Source of the DNA: Anaerolineaceae bacterium | GTDB lineage: Bacteria; Chloroflexota; Anaerolineae; Anaerolineales; Anaerolineaceae | DNA length: 64,000 nucleotides | Assembly (NCBI GenBank): GCA_029975475.1 | Contig: JARKPB010000008.1 | Location: 620,001-684,000 of the forward strand | Reading direction: 5' to 3' | In this document: positions 1 to 8,565 of the stretch, in pieces | How the letters are laid out: the number at the start of each line of letters is the position of its first letter | How positions within the stretch are numbered: the stretch's first letter is position 1 | Translations under genes and position numbers: made by a program | The notes under the pieces: model-generated | Seen by the model: only the letters and a program-made list of their open reading frames with translations | The model's database searches: none | What the model was told of the DNA's origin: nothing

Positions 1-1
1 C

Positions 2-718
2 CAGCCAACGCCGGTTCAGCAGGGAAGTACGTCGGCGTACCAATGGACGTTTACCAGCAACACCAGCGCAGAGGATGCCGGGAATACGTTTACGGTTGAG
101 CAGGGCGATGCGAACAGCGCCTGGCGCGCAGCCGGGGTAAAGGTGAGCGGATTGGAGTTTACTTTTAACCGCAATGAAGTGACGCTGTCGGGCTCGGCGA
201 TTGGACAATCTCTGGAGCCGAACATTACGTTAACCGGTACGGTGAGCAGTATGTTGCCGCGCCCGGTACTTCCGGCTCATTTGAAGCTTTTTATGGCTGA
301 TTCGCAAGCTGACCTGGATTCTGCCCAGGTGACGCCGCGCGGCTTTTCGCTGAGCTGGTCATTGACGGATAAAAACACGCTTGCCTGGCCAATCGGGCAA
401 TCTCCGGTATTGATTGAGAGCGAGCCGAAACTGGAGGCGAAATTGAGTCTGGCTACGGATAGTATCGGATTGGGTTTGATTACGACCATGCGCAACGGCG
501 CGACCAAGTGGTTCCGTGTCCTGGCCGAGGGTGCGATCATTGCCAGCACTTACAAATACACCCTCCAGATTGACTTTCCCGGTCAGATTACTGAGGTCGG
601 CGAGTTTTCGGATGAGGATGGTTTGTATCTGGTTGAATACACGCTGGCAATGGTGCATGACGCTACCTGGGGGAAGGCGTTCCAGATTGATGTTATTGCC
701 GATGTCCAGACCCTTTAG
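2..718 (+). CDS. Major tail (tube) protein, 5' end cut by window
   Basis: The frame is open from base 2, so the first residues lie outside the window; an internal GTG at 143 is not the true start. The visible protein of about 238 residues is rich in Thr, Ser and Asp and has alternating beta-strand character with no membrane segment. It sits immediately before two small overlapping genes and a tape measure gene, the standard place of the tail tube subunit in siphoviruses. The family call rests mainly on position and general character, since I recognise no diagnostic motif. An alternative is another virion structural protein such as a tail-completion protein. Confidence 0.6.
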   Translation, partial: QPTPVQQGSTSAYQWTFTSNTSAEDAGNTFTVEQGDANSAWRAAGVKVSGLEFTFNRNEVTLSGSAIGQSLEPNITLTGTVSSMLPRPVLPAHLKLFMADSQADLDSAQVTPRGFSLSWSLTDKNTLAWPIGQSPVLIESEPKLEAKLSLATDSIGLGLITTMRNGATKWFRVLAEGAIIASTYKYTLQIDFPGQITEVGEFSDEDGLYLVEYTLAMVHDATWGKAFQIDVIADVQTL

Positions 719-729
719 GAGATTGTTGT

Positions 730-1059
730 ATGTCGATTAAGTTAAGCGATCTGACGAAACAGACCAGGATTCTTGCGGTGGATGTTGGTGCCGCTGAACC
801 GCTGGAGGTGGAATATCGGGTTCAGGCGTATACACCGGAAATTGAAAGTGAAATCAGTCGTGCGGACCAACGGCCAGCCGGAACGCTTTCCCGGATACTG
901 AGTATGCTGGTGGTGCGGTGGTCTCTGGTAGATGATGATGGCAGTATGTTTCCGCTGGATGAGGTGCACACGGCCAAGTTGCCGTTGTCGTTTATGCTGT
1001 CGGTATTTGCTAAGATTGCGGAGGATATGCGCCCAAACGCGATGAACGCCGGGGATTGA
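730..1059 (+). CDS. Tail assembly chaperone, short form (gpG-like)
   Basis: A 109-residue acidic protein between tail tube and tape measure, the position of lambda G, whose product keeps the tape measure protein soluble while the tube polymerises. Its last codons contain the heptamer C CCA AAC in the phase needed for a -1 slip, after which ribosomes would read on into the next frame and make a longer GT-like product of about 173 residues. The unshifted frame stops only seven codons past the slip site. Function comes from synteny and the slip site; sequence motifs alone would not identify it. Confidence 0.7.
   Translation: MSIKLSDLTKQTRILAVDVGAAEPLEVEYRVQAYTPEIESEISRADQRPAGTLSRILSMLVVRWSLVDDDGSMFPLDEVHTAKLPLSFMLSVFAKIAEDMRPNAMNAGD
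1032..1038 (+). promoter_or_regulatory. Programmed -1 frameshift heptamer CCCAAAC
   Basis: The bases read C CCA AAC in the frame of the upstream chaperone (CCA = Pro, AAC = Asn), which fits the canonical X XXY YYZ pattern. The -1 frame is open from 1014 to 1250, so a slip here fuses the two small frames without meeting a stop. Conserved -1 shifts at this locus are known in many long-tailed phages. Efficiency and any stimulatory RNA structure downstream are not shown by the sequence. Confidence 0.75.
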
Positions 1060-1250
1060 AACGGTGGCTGGTCTCCGGCGGGGAAATTGGCGCTGTACCT
1101 GATTGGTACCGGCTGATTCGGGCGGCGAGGTATCTGGGGGTGCCGCCGTGGGAATTACTGACACGCCCTGTGATCTGGATGGATCTGGCGATTACCTGTG
1201 AAAATGCGGAGTTGAGCGCTGAGCGCGCACAGATGAAGGGTAAACGATGA
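1038..1250 (+). CDS. Tail assembly chaperone, frameshift extension (GT-like T part)
   Basis: This -1 frame runs from the slip site to TGA at 1250. If expressed by the slip, it adds about 70 residues (RDERRGLKRW onward) to the short chaperone. A TTG at 1056 overlapping the upstream stop (ATTGA) could also start a separate 64-residue protein by reinitiation. The extension contains WLVSGGEIG and a basic C-terminus, and its stop overlaps the tape measure start (ATGA). By analogy with lambda T, it would contact the tape measure protein. I prefer the fusion reading because the heptamer is exact and in phase. Confidence 0.65.
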   Translation, partial: RDERRGLKRWLVSGGEIGAVPDWYRLIRAARYLGVPPWELLTRPVIWMDLAITCENAELSAERAQMKGKR

Positions 1251-3376
1251 TTAGAGCCGCAGAACTCGCTGTTGTAATTGATGCTGAAACGAAACCGGCA
1301 ATGGATGGTATCCACCAGGCGCTGGGTTTAATTGAGGGCGAGGTTTCACGTTCGTTTTCTGGTCTTGCCAATTTGGGCGGAGCAATTACGGATGTTTTGC
1401 TGATCAGCGCGGCAGCAGGCATTACGGCATTCGGCGCTGCACTGGGTGTTAGCATTCGCTCGGCGATGGATGCGGAGAAAGTGCAGGCTCAACTGCAGGC
1501 GGTTTTGAAATCGACGGGACAGGCTGCGGGGGTCACGGCGGAGCAGGTTAATCAGCTGGCGGATAAGTTGAGTACGATGACGCCGTTTGAAGATGAGGCG
1601 ATTATCAGTGCGCAATCGCTGCTGCTCACGTTTACAAAGATCGGTAAAGATGTTTTTCCGGATGCGACCAGGGTGGTACTGGATATGAGTCAGGCGCTGG
1701 GGCAGGATTTATCTTCGAGCGCGATTCAACTTGGGAAAGCGCTGCAGGACCCGGTCGAAGGAGTTGGTGCGCTGCGAAGAGTCGGGGTGAACTTTTCAGA
1801 AGATCAGAAGAAAATGATTGAGAATTTGGTCAGAACCGGTGATGTTTTGGGGGCACAACGGCTGATCCTTGAAGAGCTGAACCGGGAGTTTGGGGGAAGC
1901 GCGGAAGCCGCCGGGAAAACGCTGGCGGGCAGTCTGACGATTTTGAAAACGAAGCTGGGAAATATCGCTGAATCAATTGGCGGCGCGGTGCTGCCGGCAC
2001 TGTCATCCTTTGCGGGGATGCTGACGGAAAAACTGGCGGATCCGGCGGTTCAGGCGGCGATTGCGGCAATTGCGGAGAAGATTGGAGCATTTGCCATGAC
2101 TGTCGTGGATAGTTTTCCGAAGGTGGTGGAATGGTTTCAGGGTGTATTTGGCTGGTTACAGGAAAATCAGGGGGTTGTAGTGGCGGCACTGGCAGCTATC
2201 GGGGCGGCTATTGCGGCATTTGTTTATACGACCGTTATTCCGGCGATTGCGGCGGCAATCACAGCAGCAGCGCCCATTTTGGCTGTAGTGGCAGCGATCG
2301 CAGCGGTTGCGTATCTTCTGTACGAAGCCTGGGACAGTAATTTTCTTGGAATACGGGATTCTTTGACCGAGGTTTGGAAGAAGCTGCAGCCGGTTTTTGA
2401 CACGGTAAGAACCTGGCTGGAAGAAAAAATTCCTATTGCGATTCAGGCATTGACCGATTTCTGGAATAACACGCTGCTGCCAGCGCTGACGGCGGGATGG
2501 GAGTGGTTTCAGACCAATCTGGTCCCGGTATTTGAGAAGATTGGGGAGCTGTTATCTGTGGTAATTGGCAGCGCGGTTTCTAATTTAGCTGAGCTGTGGT
2601 CGACCACGCTGCTGCCGGCATTTCAGGCGGTGTGGGAGTTTCTTTTAAATTCAATTTTCCCCATTTTTGTGGAGATTGGCACGTTTGTAGGTGAAGCGTT
2701 TATGGCTGCGTTTCAGGGTTTGGCCGATTTGTGGGTCAATGTTTTGCAACCCGCGTTGATGGTGGTCTGGGGGGTTTTGAATAACTATGTTTTTCCGGTC
2801 TTTCAGGCGATTGGGAATGTGATTTCCGCAGTGGTCAATCTTGCACTGGAAGTCATGGCCGGGCTGCTGCAGAATGTTTTGATTCCTGCGATTCAAGATG
2901 TTATTTCCTGGGTGGGCGAGAAGCTGCAGCCGGTGTTTAATGCACTGGGGAAATTTTGGAATGAAACCATTTTGCCGTTGATTCGAGATCTGGTTAGCTG
3001 GTTTGATGAAAAACTGTCGCCTGCGTTAAAGACACTGGGGGACTGGGTGAAACGGGTGGTTGATTTCTTCAATGACCTGGCGAATAAAATTCGTAATTTG
3101 AAACTCCCCGATTGGTTGACGCCAGGCAGCCCAACACCGTTGGAACTCGGGCTGCGCGGGATTTCGTCAGCTATGCGCGAGCTGACGCGAGCCCAACTTC
3201 CAGAATTTTCAGAGCGACTGTCGCTATCTCCGGTTCAGCGCACGGCAGGATCTCTACAGGACGGCGGAAAGGCCGGCCTGGTGATTCAGAATGTATCACT
3301 GGGATTTCGCGATACTTCTCTCAATGCGGATCAGTTTCTTCGGGCAATGAAAGAAGTGGAGTGGCTGTATGGCTAG
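1247..3376 (+). CDS. Tail tape measure protein
   Basis: A 709-residue protein that sets tail length and is packed inside the tube. The N-terminal part (about 1-260) is helical and resembles phage tape measure domains, with AEQVNQLADKLSTMTPF and repeated Gly/Ala-rich helices. Residues about 300-360 form a strongly hydrophobic Ala/Ile/Val stretch typical of the membrane-active part. Residues about 370-620 carry a repeating pattern of aromatic helices (LPAL..GW.WF, LLPAFQAVWEFL, LQPALMVVWGVL). ATG overlaps the stop of the preceding frame. Using the common rule of about 0.15 nm per residue, a tail of roughly 100 nm is expected. Confidence 0.9.
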   Translation: MIRAAELAVVIDAETKPAMDGIHQALGLIEGEVSRSFSGLANLGGAITDVLLISAAAGITAFGAALGVSIRSAMDAEKVQAQLQAVLKSTGQAAGVTAEQVNQLADKLSTMTPFEDEAIISAQSLLLTFTKIGKDVFPDATRVVLDMSQALGQDLSSSAIQLGKALQDPVEGVGALRRVGVNFSEDQKKMIENLVRTGDVLGAQRLILEELNREFGGSAEAAGKTLAGSLTILKTKLGNIAESIGGAVLPALSSFAGMLTEKLADPAVQAAIAAIAEKIGAFAMTVVDSFPKVVEWFQGVFGWLQENQGVVVAALAAIGAAIAAFVYTTVIPAIAAAITAAAPILAVVAAIAAVAYLLYEAWDSNFLGIRDSLTEVWKKLQPVFDTVRTWLEEKIPIAIQALTDFWNNTLLPALTAGWEWFQTNLVPVFEKIGELLSVVIGSAVSNLAELWSTTLLPAFQAVWEFLLNSIFPIFVEIGTFVGEAFMAAFQGLADLWVNVLQPALMVVWGVLNNYVFPVFQAIGNVISAVVNLALEVMAGLLQNVLIPAIQDVISWVGEKLQPVFNALGKFWNETILPLIRDLVSWFDEKLSPALKTLGDWVKRVVDFFNDLANKIRNLKLPDWLTPGSPTPLELGLRGISSAMRELTRAQLPEFSERLSLSPVQRTAGSLQDGGKAGLVIQNVSLGFRDTSLNADQFLRAMKEVEWLYG

Positions 3377-4205
3377 ATTTGAGTGGCACTCAGCATCGGG
3401 TGAGGAGACCCGGTTGGATTCAGCTCCGTTTTATGTGCTTGATGAGATTAGCGGACATTTGCTCCCGACATTTGATCGAAGAGAGATCCGAACAAGTGCG
3501 TACACGCATTTACTGGGCATCGGGGTAAACGCGCGGGATCTCAGTTTGCCGCTTTTGATTCGGGCGTCATCGCTGGAAAATGTGATGCGATTGTGCGCCA
3601 GGTACTGGAATCCGCTAAACGGAGACGGGACGCTGGTTTATGTATCGGACAGTGGGGAACGCCGGCAACTGGCCTGCCGTTATACGGGTGGGTTGGAGGG
3701 GAGTGCTTCATACAACCGGGGATGGATGAAGGCGGTTTTGCGATTGCGCGCGTTGAATCCGTTCTGGCAGGCAACTGACTCGGAAACGTATCAGGTGCAG
3801 CTTTCCGAACCAGTGCCTTTTTTTCAGCCGCAATTTTTCCCGCTGCATATTTCCAGCGGTGTGCTTAACGGGAATTTAGTCATTCAAAATTCGGGCGATC
3901 TGGATAGTTTCCCGGTTTTCACTGTTACAGGACCGGCAACGTATTTAAAGGTTAACCGGAATAATGAGGTGTTTTTTGAATTTCCAAATTTGACGATGAA
4001 CACGGGGGATGTTCTTGTGATTGATACTCGCCCCGGTCGGTACTCAGCAATCATTAACGGTGAGAATGCGTTTCAGTTACTGTCATCGAACAGTAAACTT
4101 TTCTCATTTGTCCCGGGAGAAAATGTGGTTACAATCGCCGCCAACGGTGTGAGCGCTGCGAGCAAAGTGTATTTTGAATTTGTCAGGTGTTATTGGACGA
4201 TCTAA
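3369..4205 (+). CDS. Distal tail protein (Dit-like)
   Basis: A 278-residue protein that starts inside the end of the tape measure gene (8-base overlap), the usual place of Dit, the ring that joins the tube to the baseplate or tip. The N-terminal half (to about residue 145) has the mixed strand pattern of the Dit core, ending near LRLRALNPFWQA. Many siphovirus tail-component proteins have a similar NP.W motif. The C-terminal half is a beta-rich domain (about 155-278) like the galectin-type domain of longer Dits. No signal peptide or membrane segment is present. The call rests on position and on these motifs. Confidence 0.75.
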   Translation: MARFEWHSASGEETRLDSAPFYVLDEISGHLLPTFDRREIRTSAYTHLLGIGVNARDLSLPLLIRASSLENVMRLCARYWNPLNGDGTLVYVSDSGERRQLACRYTGGLEGSASYNRGWMKAVLRLRALNPFWQATDSETYQVQLSEPVPFFQPQFFPLHISSGVLNGNLVIQNSGDLDSFPVFTVTGPATYLKVNRNNEVFFEFPNLTMNTGDVLVIDTRPGRYSAIINGENAFQLLSSNSKLFSFVPGENVVTIAANGVSAASKVYFEFVRCYWTI

Positions 4206-5260
4206 TGGACTACACGATTTATGTTGAAACGATGGAGGGCGTTCGTCTCGGGCAGGTCGATTTTGAGTCGATTTCCGCGGTATTACGCTGGCGCGCGCCG
4301 GGTACGTACAAGGTAATACTATCTGATATTTCAGAAATTGATTTGAGGGGAAAACGGCTGCGGATTTGCCGCGGGGATAAAACAGTGATCAGCGGGCCGA
4401 TTACCGCAGTTACGGAAATCTGGGATGGTTTTATGAGTTCTTTTACAGTGACAGGGAAGGATGATCTGGCTCTGCTTGAGACCCGGTTGATCACTCCGGT
4501 GCCGGGTGGACCACCGTATACGGCATCGAGTCATCATGTTGTTTCTGGGCCGCTGGAGAGTGTGATTCACACGTATGTTGCTGCTCACGCCGGGCCAGAT
4601 GCGATCGCTTCACGCCAGATCGCGGGGCTGATGATGGGAACGGATTACGGGAGAGGCGTTTCGCTTGAAACACGCGCACGATTCGTTTCGCTGTTTAAAT
4701 GTATTGAAGGCTTGGCGGCGATTGAAAATTTTGGTCTGTCCATGTCGGAGATGACGTTTCGGGTTCTGGCCCCCCGGCATACTGAGTATACCCTGTCTGC
4801 TGACCTGCAAAATTTGCTGAGTTTTGAGTGTGTTCGGTCTGCGCCAGATGCAAACTATTTTTTTGTGGGCGGCAGCGGAGACGGAGCTGCGCGAGTGATT
4901 ACGGAGGTCGGTCGCGCAGAAAGTATTGCATTTTGGGGGAAGCGGGAGGGTTTTCTGGATCAGCGGGATGTAAGCAACACGGATGAGTTGTTGAGAACAG
5001 CGGAGTCGCAACTGGCGTATATTTCGGAGGCGAACATATCGTTTAGCGGACTGGCAACTCTGGATGAGGTATCTCTTGGCGATCAGATTCGTGTAATCTA
5101 CAAAGGGGTTATGTACGAGGAAACGATCGAATCAATGAATTTACTGGTTGACAGTATTGGAGAGGTTTTGACGATTTCGAACCGGCAGAGAACGGCCGGG
5201 ACGTTTGATGCGATGAAGAATATGAATGATCGCTTGCGGTTTTTGGAGGCGGTGAAATGA
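4205..5260 (+). CDS. Tail protein, siphovirus Gp37-like family
   Basis: A 351-residue protein starting at the ATG that overlaps the Dit stop (TAATG). The N-terminal strands (MDYTIYVE, LGQVDFESISAVLRWRAPGTY) and the later GDQIRVIYKG, GEVLTISNRQR and FLEAVK segments match the general plan of the ReqiPepy6 Gp37-like proteins. These replace the classical Tal/tail-hub protein in many phages of Gram-positive and related hosts. It probably forms the tail hub below Dit. An upstream TTG in the same frame at 4187 is less likely because it would overlap Dit more deeply. No peptidase or lysozyme domain is evident. Confidence 0.7.
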   Translation: MDYTIYVETMEGVRLGQVDFESISAVLRWRAPGTYKVILSDISEIDLRGKRLRICRGDKTVISGPITAVTEIWDGFMSSFTVTGKDDLALLETRLITPVPGGPPYTASSHHVVSGPLESVIHTYVAAHAGPDAIASRQIAGLMMGTDYGRGVSLETRARFVSLFKCIEGLAAIENFGLSMSEMTFRVLAPRHTEYTLSADLQNLLSFECVRSAPDANYFFVGGSGDGAARVITEVGRAESIAFWGKREGFLDQRDVSNTDELLRTAESQLAYISEANISFSGLATLDEVSLGDQIRVIYKGVMYEETIESMNLLVDSIGEVLTISNRQRTAGTFDAMKNMNDRLRFLEAVK

Positions 5261-6078
5261 CGAAAATTTCATATCCGTTTGATGATTCGGTTGTGATGCA
5301 GTCGCAGTGGAGCGCGATGGCGCAGAACTGGTTAAAATCGGGGGTAATTCCGGGAACCGGTGAGAATCTGCTGGTTTATGCGGATTCGACCGGTATGCAG
5401 GTGAAAGTTAAATCCGGCGCGGCCTGGATTAAGGGGCACTACTTTATGTCATCCAGTGAAGAGGTTCTCCAGATCGGGGCGGCTGATCCGACAAATCCGA
5501 GAATCGATCGAGTGATTTTGCGGCTTTCATGGATTAATAAAGTAATTGACCTTGCTGTTCTCACCGGCACGCCGGCTGCGAATCCGACCGCTCCGACGCT
5601 AACGCAGTCAACATCTGTCTGGGAGATTGGATTGGCGCTGGTACGCGTCAATGCGCAGGTTTCGACGATCTCCGCAGATAAGGTGAGCGATGACCGGTAT
5701 TTGCTGGGACGACGGTTGTCTGTGATCTGCGTGCCATACGATATTGGTCTGGTTGTTAAGAATGGTGTGACTCAATTTACGATTCCAAAGTGGGCGAATA
5801 ACTGGAAACTGCTGTCCGCAGAAGCCGGGCTTCATACGCCAAGCACTTCAGGGGCTCCGACGATTCAGCTTTACAGTCTGCTGCAGGCTCAAAATTTGCT
5901 GTCGACGGCGATTTCTATTGATGCGAATGCGTACACGTCATATTCAGCGTCAACTCGATCAGCGGTAAATCCGGTGTACGCGACACTGCAAACCGGTGAA
6001 CGCATTCGGGTTGATGTAACCGCGGCGGGCACGAATGCGAAGGGGCTGGAGCTGTTTTTGATCTTTCAGGAGGGATGA
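5257..6078 (+). CDS. Baseplate or receptor-binding structural protein
   Basis: A 273-residue protein coupled to the preceding gene by an ATGA overlap. The N-terminal region (about 1-150) resembles upper-baseplate proteins: short beta strands with a GMQVKVKSGAAWIKGHYF motif and a Pro/Thr-rich turn (PAANPTAPTLTQ). The C-terminal part (about 160-273) is a small beta sandwich of the kind used for host binding. There are no catalytic motifs. Position after the Gp37-like gene supports a tail-tip role. I cannot name a family with certainty. Confidence 0.55.
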   Translation: MTKISYPFDDSVVMQSQWSAMAQNWLKSGVIPGTGENLLVYADSTGMQVKVKSGAAWIKGHYFMSSSEEVLQIGAADPTNPRIDRVILRLSWINKVIDLAVLTGTPAANPTAPTLTQSTSVWEIGLALVRVNAQVSTISADKVSDDRYLLGRRLSVICVPYDIGLVVKNGVTQFTIPKWANNWKLLSAEAGLHTPSTSGAPTIQLYSLLQAQNLLSTAISIDANAYTSYSASTRSAVNPVYATLQTGERIRVDVTAAGTNAKGLELFLIFQEG

Positions 6079-6692
6079 TGCCGATCTCGATTGTATCCAC
6101 TGTGAACACGACCGGTACATCCGTCTCATTGACGACCTCCGGGGTGGATCGGGCAGTGGTTGTATTTGTCTCCGGGGCAAATTTGACCAAACCAACAGCG
6201 ATCACTTACGGAGGTGTGTCGCTATCAAAAATTGTTGAAAATACTACAGCAGCGACGCGCTATGCTGCGATCTGGCTGCTGCTGAATGCTCCTCTGGGAA
6301 CAAATTCTTTGGTGCTCAACCAGAACGGGGGATACAGGGTTGTCGCCTGCGCGCTTCAGGATGTGCTTTTAGGCGCGGGTGTGGTTGGAACAAATACCAA
6401 TCAATCTACTTCTACTGAGGCGATTGGTGTAACGATCAGTAATCTGATCGAATCTGACTGGGTTCTGGCGACGATGGGAGCGCAGTATGACGTCACATCG
6501 TTTAGCGTGACCACGGGTACGCAAATTTATAACGATAATAATCATCACGTCTCCGCTTACAGAATCAGCCCTGACACATCCGCGACCGTGAATTTTGCGA
6601 TTAATCCAGGTAGCAACGTGGCACTTGCGGCGCTTGCACTGCGAGCGGCAGACAGTCTGAAGGCGGGTCAATTGCTTGATTGGAACTTATAA
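6078..6692 (+). CDS. Last tail-module protein, beta-rich, function unknown
   Basis: About 204 residues, rich in Thr, Ser, Val and Gly, with a strand-turn pattern seen in carbohydrate-binding or fibre-tip domains. Of two adjacent ATG codons (6075 and 6078), the second is better spaced from the AGGAGG at 6068-6073. It is the last gene before the convergent integrase and its TAA overlaps the integrase stop by six bases, so no separate terminator fits between them. A receptor-binding or decoration role is a guess from position; I do not recognise the family. Confidence 0.5.
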   Translation: MPISIVSTVNTTGTSVSLTTSGVDRAVVVFVSGANLTKPTAITYGGVSLSKIVENTTAATRYAAIWLLLNAPLGTNSLVLNQNGGYRVVACALQDVLLGAGVVGTNTNQSTSTEAIGVTISNLIESDWVLATMGAQYDVTSFSVTTGTQIYNDNNHHVSAYRISPDTSATVNFAINPGSNVALAALALRAADSLKAGQLLDWNL

Positions 6693-7628
6693 TTTCCAGC
6701 AATCGGCAGGGCTTGCCCTGCGGTGAGCAGACTGTGTATCGAGATCAGCCAGTGCCAGGTAGTTTTGCACCATATTCAGTGTGGTGTGGCCAAGAATGCG
6801 CTGGAGGGTGAAGACATCGCCGCCGTTGCGCAGGTATTGGATAGCAAAAGTATGACGGAAACGATGGGGATGAACGTTCGGGATGCCGGCGCGGTTGCCG
6901 ATACGGTTTAGCAATTTGCGGAGGGTGTTTTTATCCAGCGGATGTCCTGCGCGACTGGTAAATAATTCATCCCCCGGGTACTCAGTATCCCGGGCGGTCA
7001 GATAACGCCAGAGGTTCTTTTTGGCAGCTTGGCCTATGGGAACAATCCGCGGTCTGGATTTGATGCCTGACAGAAATGGCCGTACAGTAAGGGCGGCGTT
7101 CTGTATATCAATATCAGCGATTGTCAGGCGGCACAATTCTGAAGCACGGAGACCGGTGTCGAGCAGAAGTATGATAATGGCGCGGTCTCGGTGAGCTGTA
7201 GAACGAGGCATGGTAAACGGTTCGCGTTTTCCCCGGGATGGTGCGGTGCGGTCAATCGCCTTGAGCAGGGCTTTTATTTCGGCTTCTGAAAGTGGCTGGA
7301 TTTGGCGGTAGGCAAAGCGAGGTTTGGTCAGGAGTTTATCAGGGCGGTCTGAAAGACCTTCTGATGCGGTCCACTTGTAGAAAGCCCGCAGTGCTTTCCA
7401 TACATGAAATACAGAGGTGCGGGATAGACGGGGGTTTTCTTGAACCGATGCCATAAAACGGCGGAGGTCGTCTACGGTGACCTGGCGGAGCGGCTTATCC
7501 ACGACCTGTCTCAGCATACTGAGTGCCCAGCGGTACTGATCAATGGTTTGGGGACTGTAGCCGTCGGCGCGGCGGGCGATGAGAAAGCCTTCGATTGTCT
7601 GAGAAAGTAAGAGGCCTTTGGTTGACAT
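6687..7628 (-). CDS. Tyrosine-type phage integrase
   Basis: A 313-residue site-specific recombinase. The N-terminal core-binding SAM-like domain (about 1-100, TIDQYRWALSMLRQVV) precedes the catalytic domain. Catalytic residues are visible: Arg in DTGLRASEL, Lys in SGIKSRPRIV, HxxR in HRFRH, His in LGHTT and the nucleophile Tyr in MVQNYLAL. A GGGAGG ribosome site lies upstream. Transcription runs away from tRNA-Pro toward the tail genes. It should catalyse integration at the tRNA-Pro 3' end. It is only distantly like the recombinase at 44024-44998. Confidence 0.92.
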   Translation of the reverse strand: MSTKGLLLSQTIEGFLIARRADGYSPQTIDQYRWALSMLRQVVDKPLRQVTVDDLRRFMASVQENPRLSRTSVFHVWKALRAFYKWTASEGLSDRPDKLLTKPRFAYRQIQPLSEAEIKALLKAIDRTAPSRGKREPFTMPRSTAHRDRAIIILLLDTGLRASELCRLTIADIDIQNAALTVRPFLSGIKSRPRIVPIGQAAKKNLWRYLTARDTEYPGDELFTSRAGHPLDKNTLRKLLNRIGNRAGIPNVHPHRFRHTFAIQYLRNGGDVFTLQRILGHTTLNMVQNYLALADLDTQSAHRRASPADCWKL

Positions 7629-7647
7629 TGGAATCCTCCCGAAGTCA

Positions 7648-7771
<124 letters not shown>

Positions 7772-7821
7772 AACAATTCAGCATTATATTCCATCCAGGC
7801 TGATTGCGCAAGCGAGAAATC

Positions 7822-8565
7822 TTAAAATTCTAGGCTTTTTTTCCCGGCGGCATAAAAAGTGGGGATAAACATCCATTCCGGTGTGGCGAAGTTCCCAGGT
7901 GGGGCACCTGCTGCCAGCCGGTTAAGATCATCCTCAAGAACCTTTCTCTCGATTAAATTCGAGACTTGATTGCCTGTCCATTCACCGCCCATCACGCCGT
8001 AAATCACTTCTTTCAATCCCGCCTGGATGATTAACGGGCCAATCCGCCGTCCGGTATCCAGCCGCGCGCCTTGCTGGATCAAGGATTCATTTTGCAATTT
8101 GCCCCGCTCAACTGCCGCGGGCGGGAAATCGATCCGCGCTTGATAATCCGGTTCGGCAAAGACGGCCAGAATGCCGCCGGGTTTTAGCACCCGGATCATT
8201 TCCCCGATCAGCGGTTCCATTCTCCTGACCCAGAGGAGAAGATAATGGCAGTACACCAGATCGAAAACGCGATCCGGCAGCGGCAGTGCGTATCCATCCG
8301 CGCAGATCAGCCGCTGAGATCCCTCCCGCGTTTTTTGCTGATGAAAAAGTAAACTGCTGAACGCCAGATCAATCCCGAATACCGGGCTATCTGGGTGGGC
8401 GGTGCGAATAGAGGTCATGACCGCCCCGGTACCGCAGCCGACTTCCAGCACAGAACCTGAACGAAAACCCATCCTATCTAAAAGGCGCGCGCGGACCTGT
8501 TCGCTCCAGCCAGCCTGTTCAAGGTATCGGCTGTGCCAAAACTCGAGATCAAGACTCGTCGACAT
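7822..8565 (-). CDS. Class I SAM-dependent methyltransferase of the radical SAM operon
   Basis: A 247-residue Rossmann-fold methyltransferase. Motif I is VLEVGCGTG (about 39-47), the acidic residue of motif II is in FGIDLAF, and later motifs include DGYALPLPD, FDLVYCHYLLLWV and VLKPGGILAVF, the pattern of the UbiE/COQ5-like Methyltransf_11 group. Its start overlaps the preceding gene by 17 bases, so the two are probably translationally coupled. It is the last gene of a five-gene operon with a Cys-tailed membrane protein and two radical SAM-fold proteins. Methylation of the same peptide is an inference; a small-molecule substrate is equally possible. Confidence 0.85.
   Translation of the reverse strand: MSTSLDLEFWHSRYLEQAGWSEQVRARLLDRMGFRSGSVLEVGCGTGAVMTSIRTAHPDSPVFGIDLAFSSLLFHQQKTREGSQRLICADGYALPLPDRVFDLVYCHYLLLWVRRMEPLIGEMIRVLKPGGILAVFAEPDYQARIDFPPAAVERGKLQNESLIQQGARLDTGRRIGPLIIQAGLKEVIYGVMGGEWTGNQVSNLIERKVLEDDLNRLAAGAPPGNFATPEWMFIPTFYAAGKKSLEF

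Noticed and set aside
1056-1250. Independent 64-residue gene
   Set aside because: Kept only as an alternative; the in-phase heptamer upstream favours a fusion product, although TTG reinitiation cannot be excluded.
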